A stretch of DNA of 64,000 nucleotides from Priestia aryabhattai (GTDB lineage Bacteria > Bacillota > Bacilli > Bacillales > Bacillaceae_H): the NCBI RefSeq assembly GCF_023715685.1, contig NZ_JAMBOQ010000001.1, positions 992,001 to 1,056,000 on the forward strand, read 5' to 3'. The notes beneath the pieces were generated by a model. That model searched no databases, had not been told where the DNA came from, and worked only from the letters and a program-made list of their open reading frames with translations. Shown here piece after piece: positions 1-8,449 of this stretch (position 1 is its first letter; the number at the start of each line of letters is the position of its first letter). The position numbers were made by a program, and so were the translations under genes.

Positions 1-46
1 ACCATATTTTTAGCAAAACGAACATGAGCATTCGTTATTTATCCAT

Positions 47-284
47 AAAAAAACTCTATGCAAATAATTACATAGAGGATTTCTTATATGTACGCTAGTC
101 CCGATTGTGCCGTCTCGAGTGCCTTCGTTTTGAACCCGCTCTCGGCAGGTGGGTGCTCTGCTTTAACCATTGTAAGTCCTCGAGATGAGGCATGTACGCT
201 CGTTAAAAACTCCGAGCTCCCAAGCAAAAAATTGTTCGGTCAAAACTGGATTAAGGACGAACACATCAGGACTATTTAGTTCTT
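47..284 (-). ncRNA. ssrS: 6S RNA (6S-1/BsrA type)
   Basis: 6S RNA binds the sigma-A RNA polymerase holoenzyme and lowers housekeeping transcription in stationary phase. On the minus strand the transcript contains blocks I recognise from Bacillus 6S-1: AGTCCTGATGTGTT near the 5' end, TTTTTTGCTTGGGAGCTCGGAG, GGTTAAAGCAGAGCACCCACC, and GGGACTAGCGTA near the 3' end. It ends in a terminator hairpin (arms 54-60 and 71-77) followed by seven U. Its place just downstream of aspS matches bsrA of B. subtilis. A plus-strand reading frame over the same bases is a shadow. The 5' end is inferred from the promoter at 291-319. Confidence 0.88.
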
Positions 285-290
285 GAAAGT

Positions 291-319
291 ATCTTATCAC
301 AGAAAAAATCACTTTGCAA
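291..319 (-). promoter_or_regulatory. Sigma-A-like promoter of the 6S RNA gene
   Basis: On the minus strand TTGCAA (314-319) and TAAGAT (291-296) are separated by 17 bases. This places the start of transcription near 284, just ahead of the conserved 6S RNA sequence. Confidence 0.55.
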
Positions 320-332
320 TTAATAAGTAAAA

Positions 333-376
333 CAAAAAAAATCGAGTCTGTCATGTTCAGGTGACAGGCTCGATTT
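333..376 (-). terminator. Terminator of the hisS-aspS unit
   Basis: A stem of about 15 pairs (outer arms AAATCGAG at 339-346 and CTCGATTT at 369-376) is followed on the minus strand by a run of U. It lies 19 bases after the aspS stop codon and separates aspS from the independently promoted 6S RNA gene. Confidence 0.8.
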
Positions 377-394
377 AACAGACAGTTCAATCGA

Positions 395-2176
395 TTATGC
401 TTCTGTTTTTTGCTTTTTTATCTGCAAATGTAACTCGTCTAATTGCGCTTCACTTACTTCACCAGGTGCGTTTGTTAATAGACAACTTGCACTTGCTGTT
501 TTAGGGAAGGCAATTGTATCACGCAAGTTTGTGCGTCCTGCTAGAAGCATAACTAAACGGTCAAGACCTAACGCAATTCCACCGTGAGGAGGAGTACCGT
601 ATTCAAATGCTTCGAGTAAGAAACCGAACTGCTCATATGCTTCTTCTAATGTAAATCCAAGCGTTTTAAACATTTTTTCTTGAATATCACGCTCATAAAT
701 ACGTAGAGATCCTCCGCCAAGTTCGTAACCATTCAATACTAAGTCATATGCTTGTGCACGAACTTGCCCAGGATCGCTCTCTAACATTGGTAAATCTTCA
801 CGAACTGGCATTGTGAATGGATGATGAGCCGCGTAGTAACGGTTGTCTTCTTCGTCATGCTCAAGAAGAGGCCAATCTGTTACCCATAGGAAGTTAAATT
901 TCGTTTCATCAATAATTCCTTGTTCTTTTGCAAGCTTTAGACGAAGAGCGCCAAGCGCATCTGCTACAACTGACTTTTTATCAGCTACAAATAAAAGTAA
1001 ATCTCCTTCTTCTGTTTGAAGAGCTTCAGCAAATTGTTTTTGCTCATCTTCATTAAAGAATTTTGCAATTGGTCCTTTTAAGCCGTCTGCTTCAACTTTC
1101 AGCCATGCTAATCCTTTAGCTCCGTAAATTTTCACGAATTCTGTTAAGGCATCAATATCTTTACGTGAATAGCTAGACGCGGCACCTTTTACGTTAATCG
1201 CTTTTACTTCTCCGCCGTTTTCAACTGCTGCGCTAAATACTTTGAACCCGCAGTCTTTTACAAGCTCTGATAAGTTAACTAGTTCCATTTCAAAACGTGT
1301 ATCCGGCTTATCTGAACCGTAGCGACTCATCGCTTCATCATATGACATCCGTGGGAAAGGAGTCGTTACATCTAAATCTTTTACACGCTTCATTACTTTA
1401 GACATCATTTCTTCTGTCATTGTCATGATGTCCTCTTGAGATAAAAATGATGTTTCAATATCGATTTGAGTGAATTCAGGCTGACGATCTGCACGCAAGT
1501 CCTCATCACGGAAGCAGCGAGCAATTTGATAATAACGCTCAACTCCGCTTACCATTAGCAGCTGCTTAAAGATTTGCGGTGATTGAGGAAGAGCATAAAA
1601 TTCACCTTCGTGCACGCGGCTTGGCACAAGATAATCACGTGCGCCTTCTGGCGTGCTTTTCGTTAAAATAGGTGTTTCAACATCTAAAAAGTCATTTTGA
1701 TCTAAGAAGTCACGAATTGTTTTTGTAATGTCATTGCGCATTTTAAGCGTATTGAACATTTCAGAACGTCGAAGGTCTAAATAACGATATTTTAATCGAA
1801 CATCTTCTGATACTTCCGTTTGATCCGCAATTGCAAAAGGAGGTGTTTTGGCTTTGTTTAACACCGTAATCTGCTCAGCGTGAACTTCAATTTTACCTGT
1901 TTTTAAGTTCGGATTAACGGTTCCCTCTTCACGAGCTACCACAGTTCCTTGCACTTCTAGTACGAACTCATTACGTACATCTTCAGCAATTTTTAGCGCT
2001 TCAGCAGATTTTTCAGGATTAAATACAACTTGTACAACTCCGCCGCGGTCGCGTAAATCAATAAAGATTAATCCCCCTAAATCACGGCGTTTTTGAACCC
2101 ATCCTTTTAATAGAACTGTTTCGCCAGTTGCTTGTTCTGTTACATCTCCACAGTAGTATGAACGTTTTGTCATCAT
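395..2176 (-). CDS. aspS: Aspartate--tRNA ligase
   Basis: Charges tRNA-Asp with aspartate in the cytoplasm. The 593-residue length is normal for the bacterial type. Residues 1-105 form the OB-fold anticodon-binding domain ([11 protein letters not shown]). Class II motif 2 ([16 protein letters not shown]) lies near residue 220 and motif 3 ([10 protein letters not shown]) at about 532-541. The GAD insertion typical of bacterial AspRS sits between them. The start has GGGGG a few bases upstream; the adjacent second ATG is an equal candidate. It follows hisS after 9 bases, so the two synthetases are co-transcribed and share the hisS T-box leader. Confidence 0.97.
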   Translation of the reverse strand: MMTKRSYYCGDVTEQATGETVLLKGWVQKRRDLGGLIFIDLRDRGGVVQVVFNPEKSAEALKIAEDVRNEFVLEVQGTVVAREEGTVNPNLKTGKIEVHAEQITVLNKAKTPPFAIADQTEVSEDVRLKYRYLDLRRSEMFNTLKMRNDITKTIRDFLDQNDFLDVETPILTKSTPEGARDYLVPSRVHEGEFYALPQSPQIFKQLLMVSGVERYYQIARCFRDEDLRADRQPEFTQIDIETSFLSQEDIMTMTEEMMSKVMKRVKDLDVTTPFPRMSYDEAMSRYGSDKPDTRFEMELVNLSELVKDCGFKVFSAAVENGGEVKAINVKGAASSYSRKDIDALTEFVKIYGAKGLAWLKVEADGLKGPIAKFFNEDEQKQFAEALQTEEGDLLLFVADKKSVVADALGALRLKLAKEQGIIDETKFNFLWVTDWPLLEHDEEDNRYYAAHHPFTMPVREDLPMLESDPGQVRAQAYDLVLNGYELGGGSLRIYERDIQEKMFKTLGFTLEEAYEQFGFLLEAFEYGTPPHGGIALGLDRLVMLLAGRTNLRDTIAFPKTASASCLLTNAPGEVSEAQLDELHLQIKKQKTEA

Positions 2177-2185
2177 GGTTCCCCC

Positions 2186-3454
2186 TTATACTTGTTCTTG
2201 CAAATAGCTAACCAATTGATCAATTGATACTTCTTGCTGTTCGCCAGATTCCATATTCTTTACGTTTACAACTTGTTTTGCTAGCTCATCTTCACCTAGA
2301 ACAACAACAAATTTTGCTTGTACACGATCAGCTGCTTTGAACTGAGCTTTCATTTTTTTATCTTGATAATCTTTATCCGCTACAAAGCCTGCGCGTCGAA
2401 GCGTATTTACAATTGAAACAGATTTCTCTTTCGCTTCATCGCCCATAGTCACTACATAGCAATCTACGCCTGTTTCTACCGGAAGCTCAATTCCTTCTGC
2501 TTCCAATGCAGATAATAAGCGTTCGATACTTAGAGCGAATCCGATACCCGGTGTTTCAGGTCCGCCGATTTCTTGAATCAACCCATTATAACGACCTCCG
2601 CCGCAAAGAGTTGTAATGGCGCCAAACCCTTCTGCTTCACTCATTAGTTCAAATGCTGTGTGATTATAATAATCTAACCCGCGGACTAGCGTCGGATCTA
2701 CAACATAGTCAATGTCTAAATCGGTTAAGTACTGCTGTACTTTTTCAAAATATTCTTTTGAATAGTCGTTTAAATAATCAAGAATAGACGGCGCTGTAGC
2801 CATCAGTTCATGATCACGATCTTTTTTACAGTCTAAAATACGAAGAGGATTTTTCTCCAATCGGCTTTGACAGTCGCTGCAAAACTCTCCGATGCGAGGT
2901 GCGAAGTAATCGATAAGCGCCTGACGGTGAGCTTGACGACTTTCTGTATCTCCTAAACTGTTAACAACCAACTTTAATTTTTTCAATCCAAGCGATTGGT
3001 AAAAGCTCATTAACAGTGCAAGAACTTCAGCATCAATAGCTGGATCATTTACTCCTAATGCTTCTACACCAAACTGAACGAATTGACGGAAACGTCCCGC
3101 TTGAGGTCGTTCATAACGAAACATAGGACCAATATAAAACAGCTTTGTTGGCTGCGTTGGATTTCCAAACATTTTATTTGAAACAAATGAGCGTCCAACT
3201 GCAGCTGTTCCTTCTGGACGAAGCGTTAAGCTGCGGTCACCGCGATCTTTAAATGTGTACATTTCTTTTTGCACGATATCCGTTGTTTCTCCCACTCCGC
3301 GTAAAAACAATTCCGTGTGTTCAAACATTGGCGTACGAATTTCTTGGTAGTTGAACGCACGGCAAATTTCTCTTGCTCGCTGTTCAACAAACTGCCAATA
3401 TTCTACTTTTCCCGGTAAAATATCTTGTGTGCCTCTAGGTATTTGAACTGACAT
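2186..3454 (-). CDS. hisS: Histidine--tRNA ligase
   Basis: Charges tRNA-His with histidine. The 422 residues carry the class II core: motif 2 near [15 protein letters not shown], the histidine-specific motif [12 protein letters not shown], and motif 3 [12 protein letters not shown]. The C-terminal 95 residues or so form the alpha/beta anticodon-binding domain. A good ribosome binding site (GGAGG) precedes the ATG. It is the first gene of the hisS-aspS unit and lies behind a T-box leader, so expression should rise when uncharged tRNA-His accumulates. Confidence 0.97.
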   Translation of the reverse strand: MSVQIPRGTQDILPGKVEYWQFVEQRAREICRAFNYQEIRTPMFEHTELFLRGVGETTDIVQKEMYTFKDRGDRSLTLRPEGTAAVGRSFVSNKMFGNPTQPTKLFYIGPMFRYERPQAGRFRQFVQFGVEALGVNDPAIDAEVLALLMSFYQSLGLKKLKLVVNSLGDTESRQAHRQALIDYFAPRIGEFCSDCQSRLEKNPLRILDCKKDRDHELMATAPSILDYLNDYSKEYFEKVQQYLTDLDIDYVVDPTLVRGLDYYNHTAFELMSEAEGFGAITTLCGGGRYNGLIQEIGGPETPGIGFALSIERLLSALEAEGIELPVETGVDCYVVTMGDEAKEKSVSIVNTLRRAGFVADKDYQDKKMKAQFKAADRVQAKFVVVLGEDELAKQVVNVKNMESGEQQEVSIDQLVSYLQEQV

Positions 3455-3491
3455 AACGTGATATGCCTCCTATATTTAAAATTTACAATAC

Positions 3492-3749
3492 AAAAAAACT
3501 CTCGCCGCTACTATTTTTCCATAGTAGGGACGAGAGTTAATCTCACGTGGTACCACCCTAATTGAAACATATGACATGTTTCCACTCATTTCGTTAACGC
3601 ACGAACACGTTCATCTCCTACTAAGTTTCCCTTTTCAGAGTGAAACCTCCTGAGTGTTCTTTCATAAAGTCATCATGTAGAAATGCTTTCAGCCTAAGAC
3701 ATTTCCTCTCTAGCCATGTGTCATCTTTACTACTTTTCTCGATCTTTGG
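3492..3749 (-). promoter_or_regulatory. T-box leader of hisS-aspS
   Basis: The minus strand carries the T-box core AGGGTGGTACCACG (complement near 3546-3559) ahead of a strong terminator (arms 3498-3504 and 3531-3537 with an inner CTACTAT/ATAGTAG stem, then a U run). The Stem I features AGTAGTAAAGATG and AGAGAGG lie upstream. The probable specifier is CAC (complement at 3654-3656), in the context GAACACUC, which is a histidine codon and agrees with the gene. Uncharged tRNA-His would stabilise the antiterminator. Confidence 0.92.
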
Positions 3750-3755
3750 CTTATC

Positions 3756-3784
3756 ATTATAAAAATGTTATACATTCATTTTAA
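3756..3784 (-). promoter_or_regulatory. Possible promoter of the hisS leader
   Basis: The minus strand has a perfect TATAAT (complement at 3756-3761). The only -35 match at 17 bases is TTAAAA, which is weak. Its position just ahead of the T-box Stem I supports it. Confidence 0.5.
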
Positions 3785-3842
3785 TTTAGCAATTGCTTTC
3801 TATATTACGAATGAAATGAGCAGTTGTCAAGCACCTTTCGCG

Positions 3843-4019
3843 TTAAGAACGGTCTAACTGTTTTCTTAGTTTCTGAATATCTCGAAGTGTTAAACCAAAT
3901 TCAGAAGCCAATTCAAGGGATGAAGCTTCACTTTCTCTATCAATAAAATCATGAAAATGAATGCCAAATACCGGATTTACCTGCTGAAATGATTGTTCAC
4001 CTTTTTCACTAAACTTCAT
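3843..4019 (-). CDS. Small conserved protein of unknown function (YrzK-like position)
   Basis: A 58-codon gene with an excellent binding site (AGGGAGGAAG) 6-7 bases before ATG. The protein starts MKFSEKGEQSFQQVNP and ends LRDIQKLRKQLDRS. The stretch LELASEFGLTLRDIQKLRK resembles a helix-turn-helix, so DNA or RNA contact is conceivable but unproven. B. subtilis has a small gene of this kind (I recall yrzK) between yrvJ and hisS, which supports a real gene. It is divergent from yrvJ and lies upstream of the hisS leader. No function is assigned. Confidence 0.78.
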   Translation of the reverse strand: MKFSEKGEQSFQQVNPVFGIHFHDFIDRESEASSLELASEFGLTLRDIQKLRKQLDRS

Positions 4020-4167
4020 CGTTTCTTCCTCCCTGCCTACACTTACTTATCCTTTTATTAGCATTGCCCAAAAAAGAGGTTTTTACATAAAAGAGAGGAT
4101 TTTTTTTATTTTCATCGAATACTCTATTTTGTTATAAAAAGGAGGTCTATTTATTCGCTATCTAAAC

Positions 4168-5070
4168 ATGAAGTCTGTATCTACTTTGGCTGCAAGTATC
4201 CTTTTGTTACTGTGCTCTTCCTCATTTGAGCGTCCAAACCTACCGGTGCATCAACCCATTGCTGTAACAGCTGACTCTCTTTATGTACGGAGCGGTCCAG
4301 GACGTTCATTTTCAATTACGAATAAATTGACAAAGGATACAAGACTATCAGTTTCAGACCGTCAAGGAGATTGGTACTATGTAGAAAGCTCGGACATTCA
4401 AGGCTGGGTGTTTAAAAAATTCACGAAGACAGTAGCGCTTCGCAGCGTTCAGCCTAGCATGCAAGTAGCACAGCGCCAGCCTGTTTATACGCTGAGTAAA
4501 AGCTTACGGCACCTAAAGGGCAAAATAATTATTGTTGATGCAGGCCATGGAGGAAAAGACAAGGGAGCCATCGGCACACAAGGCACATATGAAAAAGACC
4601 TCACTCTCCGAACAGCACTTATTTTACAAAACAAACTTCAAAAAGAAGGCGCACACGTCATTTTAACCCGCAGCCATGATGAGTACCTTCTACTTTCACA
4701 GCGCACGCTACAATCAACTAAAGCAGATGCTTTTATAAGCATTCACTACAACAGTACGAACAGCTCACAGCTAACTGGCCTTATGACGTATTATTACCAT
4801 CAGCATCAGGACAGTCCACTCACACATTCTATTCATCAGTCACTTATTAATCATGCAAACTTGAAAGACAAAGGAGAACGTTTTGGAAACTATTATGTTC
4901 TTCGCGAAAATACACGTCCGAGTACATTAATTGAACTGGGCTTTTTAAGCAACGAGCGAGAAGAAACGTATATTAATTCCATCAGTTATCAGCAAATGAT
5001 TACATCCGCTATCGCTGAAGGATTAAATCACTACTTTCAAAGCAAAGAAAAAACGCAGACTCATCTGTGA
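4168..5070 (+). CDS. yrvJ: Secreted N-acetylmuramoyl-L-alanine amidase, YrvJ-like
   Basis: Cleaves the bond between muramic acid and the peptide stem in peptidoglycan. Residues 1-20 form a signal-like hydrophobic stretch. One SH3b domain spans about 33-87 ([21 protein letters not shown]). The amidase_3 catalytic domain spans about 118-293 with zinc ligands His127 (AGHGG), Glu142 (YEKD) and His193 (SIHYN) and catalytic Glu256 (IELGF). B. subtilis YrvJ, as I recall it, has several SH3 repeats, so this is a short form. The ATG is 22 bases from AAAAGGAGG; an in-frame ATT at 4153 sits 7 bases from it and may be the true start. It converges on dtd. Confidence 0.88.
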   Translation: MKSVSTLAASILLLLCSSSFERPNLPVHQPIAVTADSLYVRSGPGRSFSITNKLTKDTRLSVSDRQGDWYYVESSDIQGWVFKKFTKTVALRSVQPSMQVAQRQPVYTLSKSLRHLKGKIIIVDAGHGGKDKGAIGTQGTYEKDLTLRTALILQNKLQKEGAHVILTRSHDEYLLLSQRTLQSTKADAFISIHYNSTNSSQLTGLMTYYYHQHQDSPLTHSIHQSLINHANLKDKGERFGNYYVLRENTRPSTLIELGFLSNEREETYINSISYQQMITSAIAEGLNHYFQSKEKTQTHL

Positions 5071-5090
5071 GCCTGCGTTTTTTCTTTGCT
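5041..5090. terminator. Shared bidirectional terminator inside the yrvJ and dtd ends
   Basis: AGCAAAGAAAAAACGCAG (5041-5058) is repeated exactly in inverted form at 5073-5090, giving an 18-bp stem with the stop codons of both convergent genes (5068-5070 plus, 5061-5063 minus) in the loop. T runs on both strands make it work in both directions. Confidence 0.88.
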
Positions 5091-5522
5091 TTCTACAATA
5101 AGTGTGACTGGTCCGTCATTTGTAAATGATACGTCCATCATTTCGCCAAATGCGCCGGTTTCTACTCGAATATTTTTTTCTGATAATACTTTATTAAAAT
5201 AGTTGTAAATCGTTAAAGCATGATCTGGCCTAGCAGCTTCCATAAAGTTTGGTCTTCTGCCTTTTCGGCAATCTCCGTACAGCGTAAATTGAGATACCGA
5301 TAAAATTTCCCCTTCTACATCTAGAAGCGACAAATTCATTTTGCCAGACTCATCTTCAAACACTCGCAAATTTACAATTTTGTCCGCTACATACTCTGCA
5401 TCGGCTTCAATATCCTCATGGGTAATACCGACTAAAAGCATATACCCATGCTTAATCTCACCGACCGTCTCACCTGCAACAGTTACTTTTGCATCTTTTG
5501 CTCTTTGTACGACTACTCTCAT
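5061..5522 (-). CDS. dtd: D-aminoacyl-tRNA deacylase
   Basis: Hydrolyses D-amino acids wrongly attached to tRNA, a proofreading step in translation. The 153 residues contain the two DTD signatures: SQFTL at 77-81 and NDGPVT (the Gly-cisPro motif) at 135-140. The last residues, SKEKTQAHR, extend slightly beyond the usual family end and are encoded by the terminator stem shared with yrvJ. The ATG follows an AAAGGTCG binding site. It lies 15 bases after relA and is probably co-transcribed with it, as in B. subtilis. Confidence 0.95.
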   Translation of the reverse strand: MRVVVQRAKDAKVTVAGETVGEIKHGYMLLVGITHEDIEADAEYVADKIVNLRVFEDESGKMNLSLLDVEGEILSVSQFTLYGDCRKGRRPNFMEAARPDHALTIYNYFNKVLSEKNIRVETGAFGEMMDVSFTNDGPVTLIVESKEKTQAHR

Positions 5523-5537
5523 GTATAACGACCTTTC

Positions 5538-7736
5538 TTAATGCATAATTCGGCGCACAGAATAAATGTCTCGAAGCTGCTTAATGCGCTCGACCACTTT
5601 ATGAAGATGACTAATGTTATGAATAGAAATTGACATATGAATCGTAGCCATTTTGTTTCGGTCCGATTTTCCTGAAACGGCTGAAATATTCGTTTTAGTC
5701 TCGTTTACAACCTGCAGAACTTCATTTAGTAAGCCTCGGCGGTCGTAGCCCGAAATTTCAATTTCCACGTTAAACTCTTTGCCTTCTTTAATATGTGTTT
5801 CCCACTCTACAGGAATAAGGCGGCTTTCAGCATCATCTGTGTGAACGTTTAAACAATCTGCTCTATGAACAGATACTCCTCGTCCCTTTGTAATAAATCC
5901 AACAATCTCATCTCCAGGAACTGGATTACAGCACTTAGACAAGCGAATCAGCATATTATCTACGCCTGGTACGATAACACCAGAATCTTTTCGTTTATGC
6001 TGGCGAACACGCTTAGCTGCAGTGTCGCGTGCAATATCATCAATTTGAATTTCCTGTTCTTGATCGCGCTGCTTTCTCCACTTCTCTGTTAAACGATTAG
6101 CTACTTGAGCCGCAGTTAATCCGTTATATCCAATAGCTGCATACATATCATCCTCATTTGAGAAATTAAATTTCTCCGCTACTCGCTTGATATTATCAGC
6201 TGTTAACACTTCTTTTAAGTCAAACTCCATTTGACGAATTTCTTTTTCAACCAGTTCTTTGCCTTTTTCAATATTTTCATCGCGGCTTTGCTTTTTAAAG
6301 AATTGGCGAATTTTATTTTTAGCTTGAGACGTTTGAGCAAGCTTTAACCAGTCCTTGCTTGGACCATACGAATGCTTAGACGTCAAGATTTCAATAATGT
6401 CCCCTGTTTTCAAACGGTAATCAAGCGTAACCATCTTGCCGTTGACTTTCGCTCCAATGGTTTTATTTCCGATTTCAGAATGAATACGATAGGAAAAATC
6501 AATTGGAACAGAACCCGAAGGAAGCTCAATTACGTCGCCTTTTGGCGTAAAGATGTAAACCATGTCAGAAAACAAATCAACTTTTAGAGATTCCATAAAC
6601 TCTTCTGCATCATTTGCATCATTTTGAAATTCTAAAATTTCTCTAAACCATGTCAACTTCTCTTCAAATGAAGCATGCTCAGCTGTTTTTCCCTCTTTGT
6701 AAGCCCAGTGAGCAGCAATTCCATACTCAGCAATTTGGTGCATGTCAAACGTTCGAATTTGAACTTCTAACGGATCGCCTTTTGGTCCGATAACCGTCGT
6801 ATGAAGAGACTGGTACATATTTTGTTTTGGCATCGCAATATAATCTTTGAAACGTCCTGGCATTGGCTTCCAGCACGTGTGAATAATTCCTAACACTGCA
6901 TAGCAGTCTTTAATGCTATTTACAATAATGCGCACAGCTAGTAAATCGTAAATTTCATTAAACTGCTTGTTTTGCAGTGCCATTTTACGATAGATGGAAT
7001 AAATATGTTTTGGACGTCCTGAAATTTCAACTTTAATCGACACTTCATCTACTTGCTCACGAACTTCATCAATAACTTCAGCCAAATATTGCTCGCGTTC
7101 CGCACGCTTTTTCTTCATCAAATTTACAATGCGATAATATTGCTGAGGATTTAAGTAACGTAAAGCTGTATCTTCAAGCTCCCACTTAATTTTTGAAATC
7201 CCAAGACGATGAGCAAGAGGAGCAAAAATTTCAAGCGTTTCATTTGAAATGCGTCGCTGCTTTTCCTGTGGTAAATGCTTGAGCGTACGCATGTTATGAA
7301 GACGATCCGCAAGTTTGATCAATATGACTCGAATATCTTGAGCCATTGCCACAAACATCTTACGGTGATTCTCAGCCTGCTGCTCTTCTTTAGACTTATA
7401 TTTAATTTTTCCAAGTTTCGTTACGCCGTCTACTAACATTGCTACTTCTTCGTTAAAAGCTTTTTCTAAATCCTTTAGTGTTATCTCTGTATCTTCAACC
7501 ACATCATGTAGAAACCCAGCTGCAATTGTTGCTGGATCCATATCTAGATCAACTAAAATTCCTGCGACTTGAATCGGATGGATAATATATGGTTCACCCG
7601 ACTTGCGATATTGTTCTTTGTGAGCTTCTTTTGCAAAATCATATGCTTTTTGTACAAAAGCCACATCTTCTTCACTTAAATATCGCTTCGTATTGTCAAT
7701 GACCTGTTCCGCTGTTAGGACTTGCTCATTTGCCAT
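5538..7736 (-). CDS. relA: Bifunctional (p)ppGpp synthetase/hydrolase RelA/Rel
   Basis: Makes and degrades the stringent-response alarmone (p)ppGpp. In order: HD hydrolase domain (about 45-150; HDVVEDT, DRLHNM), synthetase domain (about 240-350; YQSLHT), TGS domain (about 395-455), a zinc-finger/helical region (CCNPVPGD) and a C-terminal ACT domain. I chose [11 protein letters not shown] as the start because AAAGGTGA lies 4-5 bases before it and B. subtilis RelA begins the same way; an ATG 18 bases upstream has no binding site. The 732 residues are normal for the family. Confidence 0.96.
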   Translation of the reverse strand: MANEQVLTAEQVIDNTKRYLSEEDVAFVQKAYDFAKEAHKEQYRKSGEPYIIHPIQVAGILVDLDMDPATIAAGFLHDVVEDTEITLKDLEKAFNEEVAMLVDGVTKLGKIKYKSKEEQQAENHRKMFVAMAQDIRVILIKLADRLHNMRTLKHLPQEKQRRISNETLEIFAPLAHRLGISKIKWELEDTALRYLNPQQYYRIVNLMKKKRAEREQYLAEVIDEVREQVDEVSIKVEISGRPKHIYSIYRKMALQNKQFNEIYDLLAVRIIVNSIKDCYAVLGIIHTCWKPMPGRFKDYIAMPKQNMYQSLHTTVIGPKGDPLEVQIRTFDMHQIAEYGIAAHWAYKEGKTAEHASFEEKLTWFREILEFQNDANDAEEFMESLKVDLFSDMVYIFTPKGDVIELPSGSVPIDFSYRIHSEIGNKTIGAKVNGKMVTLDYRLKTGDIIEILTSKHSYGPSKDWLKLAQTSQAKNKIRQFFKKQSRDENIEKGKELVEKEIRQMEFDLKEVLTADNIKRVAEKFNFSNEDDMYAAIGYNGLTAAQVANRLTEKWRKQRDQEQEIQIDDIARDTAAKRVRQHKRKDSGVIVPGVDNMLIRLSKCCNPVPGDEIVGFITKGRGVSVHRADCLNVHTDDAESRLIPVEWETHIKEGKEFNVEIEISGYDRRGLLNEVLQVVNETKTNISAVSGKSDRNKMATIHMSISIHNISHLHKVVERIKQLRDIYSVRRIMH

Positions 7737-7772
7737 GAAATCACCTTTTATCAACTAGCATTTTTAATTCAT

Positions 7773-7801
7773 ATTGTAACTATTATCTTGAAAAAATCCA
7801 A
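7773..7801 (-). promoter_or_regulatory. Probable sigma-A promoter of relA-dtd
   Basis: On the minus strand TTGGAT (7796-7801) and TACAAT (7773-7778) are 17 bases apart, about 37 bases ahead of the chosen relA start. Confidence 0.55.
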
Positions 7802-7873
7802 GGATGTAAAGCCTTTGCGTCTAATTTATGAAATTTACATCATTTCCATTTTACGTATTAACGTTTTTTAACG

Positions 7874-7906
7874 AAAAAAGAGCACCTGTATCAGGTACTC
7901 TTTTTT
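7874..7906 (-). terminator. Terminator after apt
   Basis: AAAAAAGAG-C-ACCTG pairs with CAGGT-A-CTCTTTTTT around a TAT loop, 16 bases after the apt stop. It separates apt from relA. Confidence 0.85.
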
Positions 7907-7921
7907 ATGTGATCGTTCTTC

Positions 7922-8434
7922 TTAATACGTCATTAATGTGAATACATCATAACCGTCTAGTTTGTCACGGCCGTCAAGGTAAGAAAGTTCAATTAAGAAC
8001 GCAGCTCCAACAACAATTCCGCCTAATTCTTCGACAAGCTTAATTGTCGCTTCAATTGTACCGCCTGTTGCTAATAAATCATCTGTAATCAACACGCGCT
8101 GACCTGGCTTAATTGCATCTTTGTGAATCGTTAATACATCTTTACCGTATTCTAAACCGTAATCTACTTTGATTACTTCACGCGGTAATTTTCCTTCTTT
8201 ACGAACAGGTGCAAAACCGATACCTAGCGCATACGCTACTGGACAACCAACGATAAATCCGCGAGCTTCCGGTCCTACAATAATATCAACTTGTTTATCC
8301 TTCGCATATTTTACAATCTCATCCGTTGCGGCACGGTATGCATCACCGTTATCCATTAATGTTGAGATATCTTTAAATGTAATACCTGGTTTTGGCCAGT
8401 CAGGTACAATTGTAATATAATCTTTAAAATTCAT
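7922..8434 (-). CDS. apt: Adenine phosphoribosyltransferase
   Basis: Salvages adenine by joining it to PRPP to give AMP. The 170-residue length is typical. It contains the PRPP-binding loop [13 protein letters not shown] (about 113-125) and the family's N-terminal FKDIS segment. The start [17 protein letters not shown] matches the family and has a GAGG-type binding site upstream. It lies 15 bases after recJ and ends at a terminator, so recJ-apt is the likely unit, separate from relA. Confidence 0.97.
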   Translation of the reverse strand: MNFKDYITIVPDWPKPGITFKDISTLMDNGDAYRAATDEIVKYAKDKQVDIIVGPEARGFIVGCPVAYALGIGFAPVRKEGKLPREVIKVDYGLEYGKDVLTIHKDAIKPGQRVLITDDLLATGGTIEATIKLVEELGGIVVGAAFLIELSYLDGRDKLDGYDVFTLMTY

Positions 8435-8449
8435 TCTAATGTTGCCTCC

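Noticed and set aside
88..279. Plus-strand reading frame of 63 codons
   Set aside because: It lies opposite the 6S RNA and has no good binding site.
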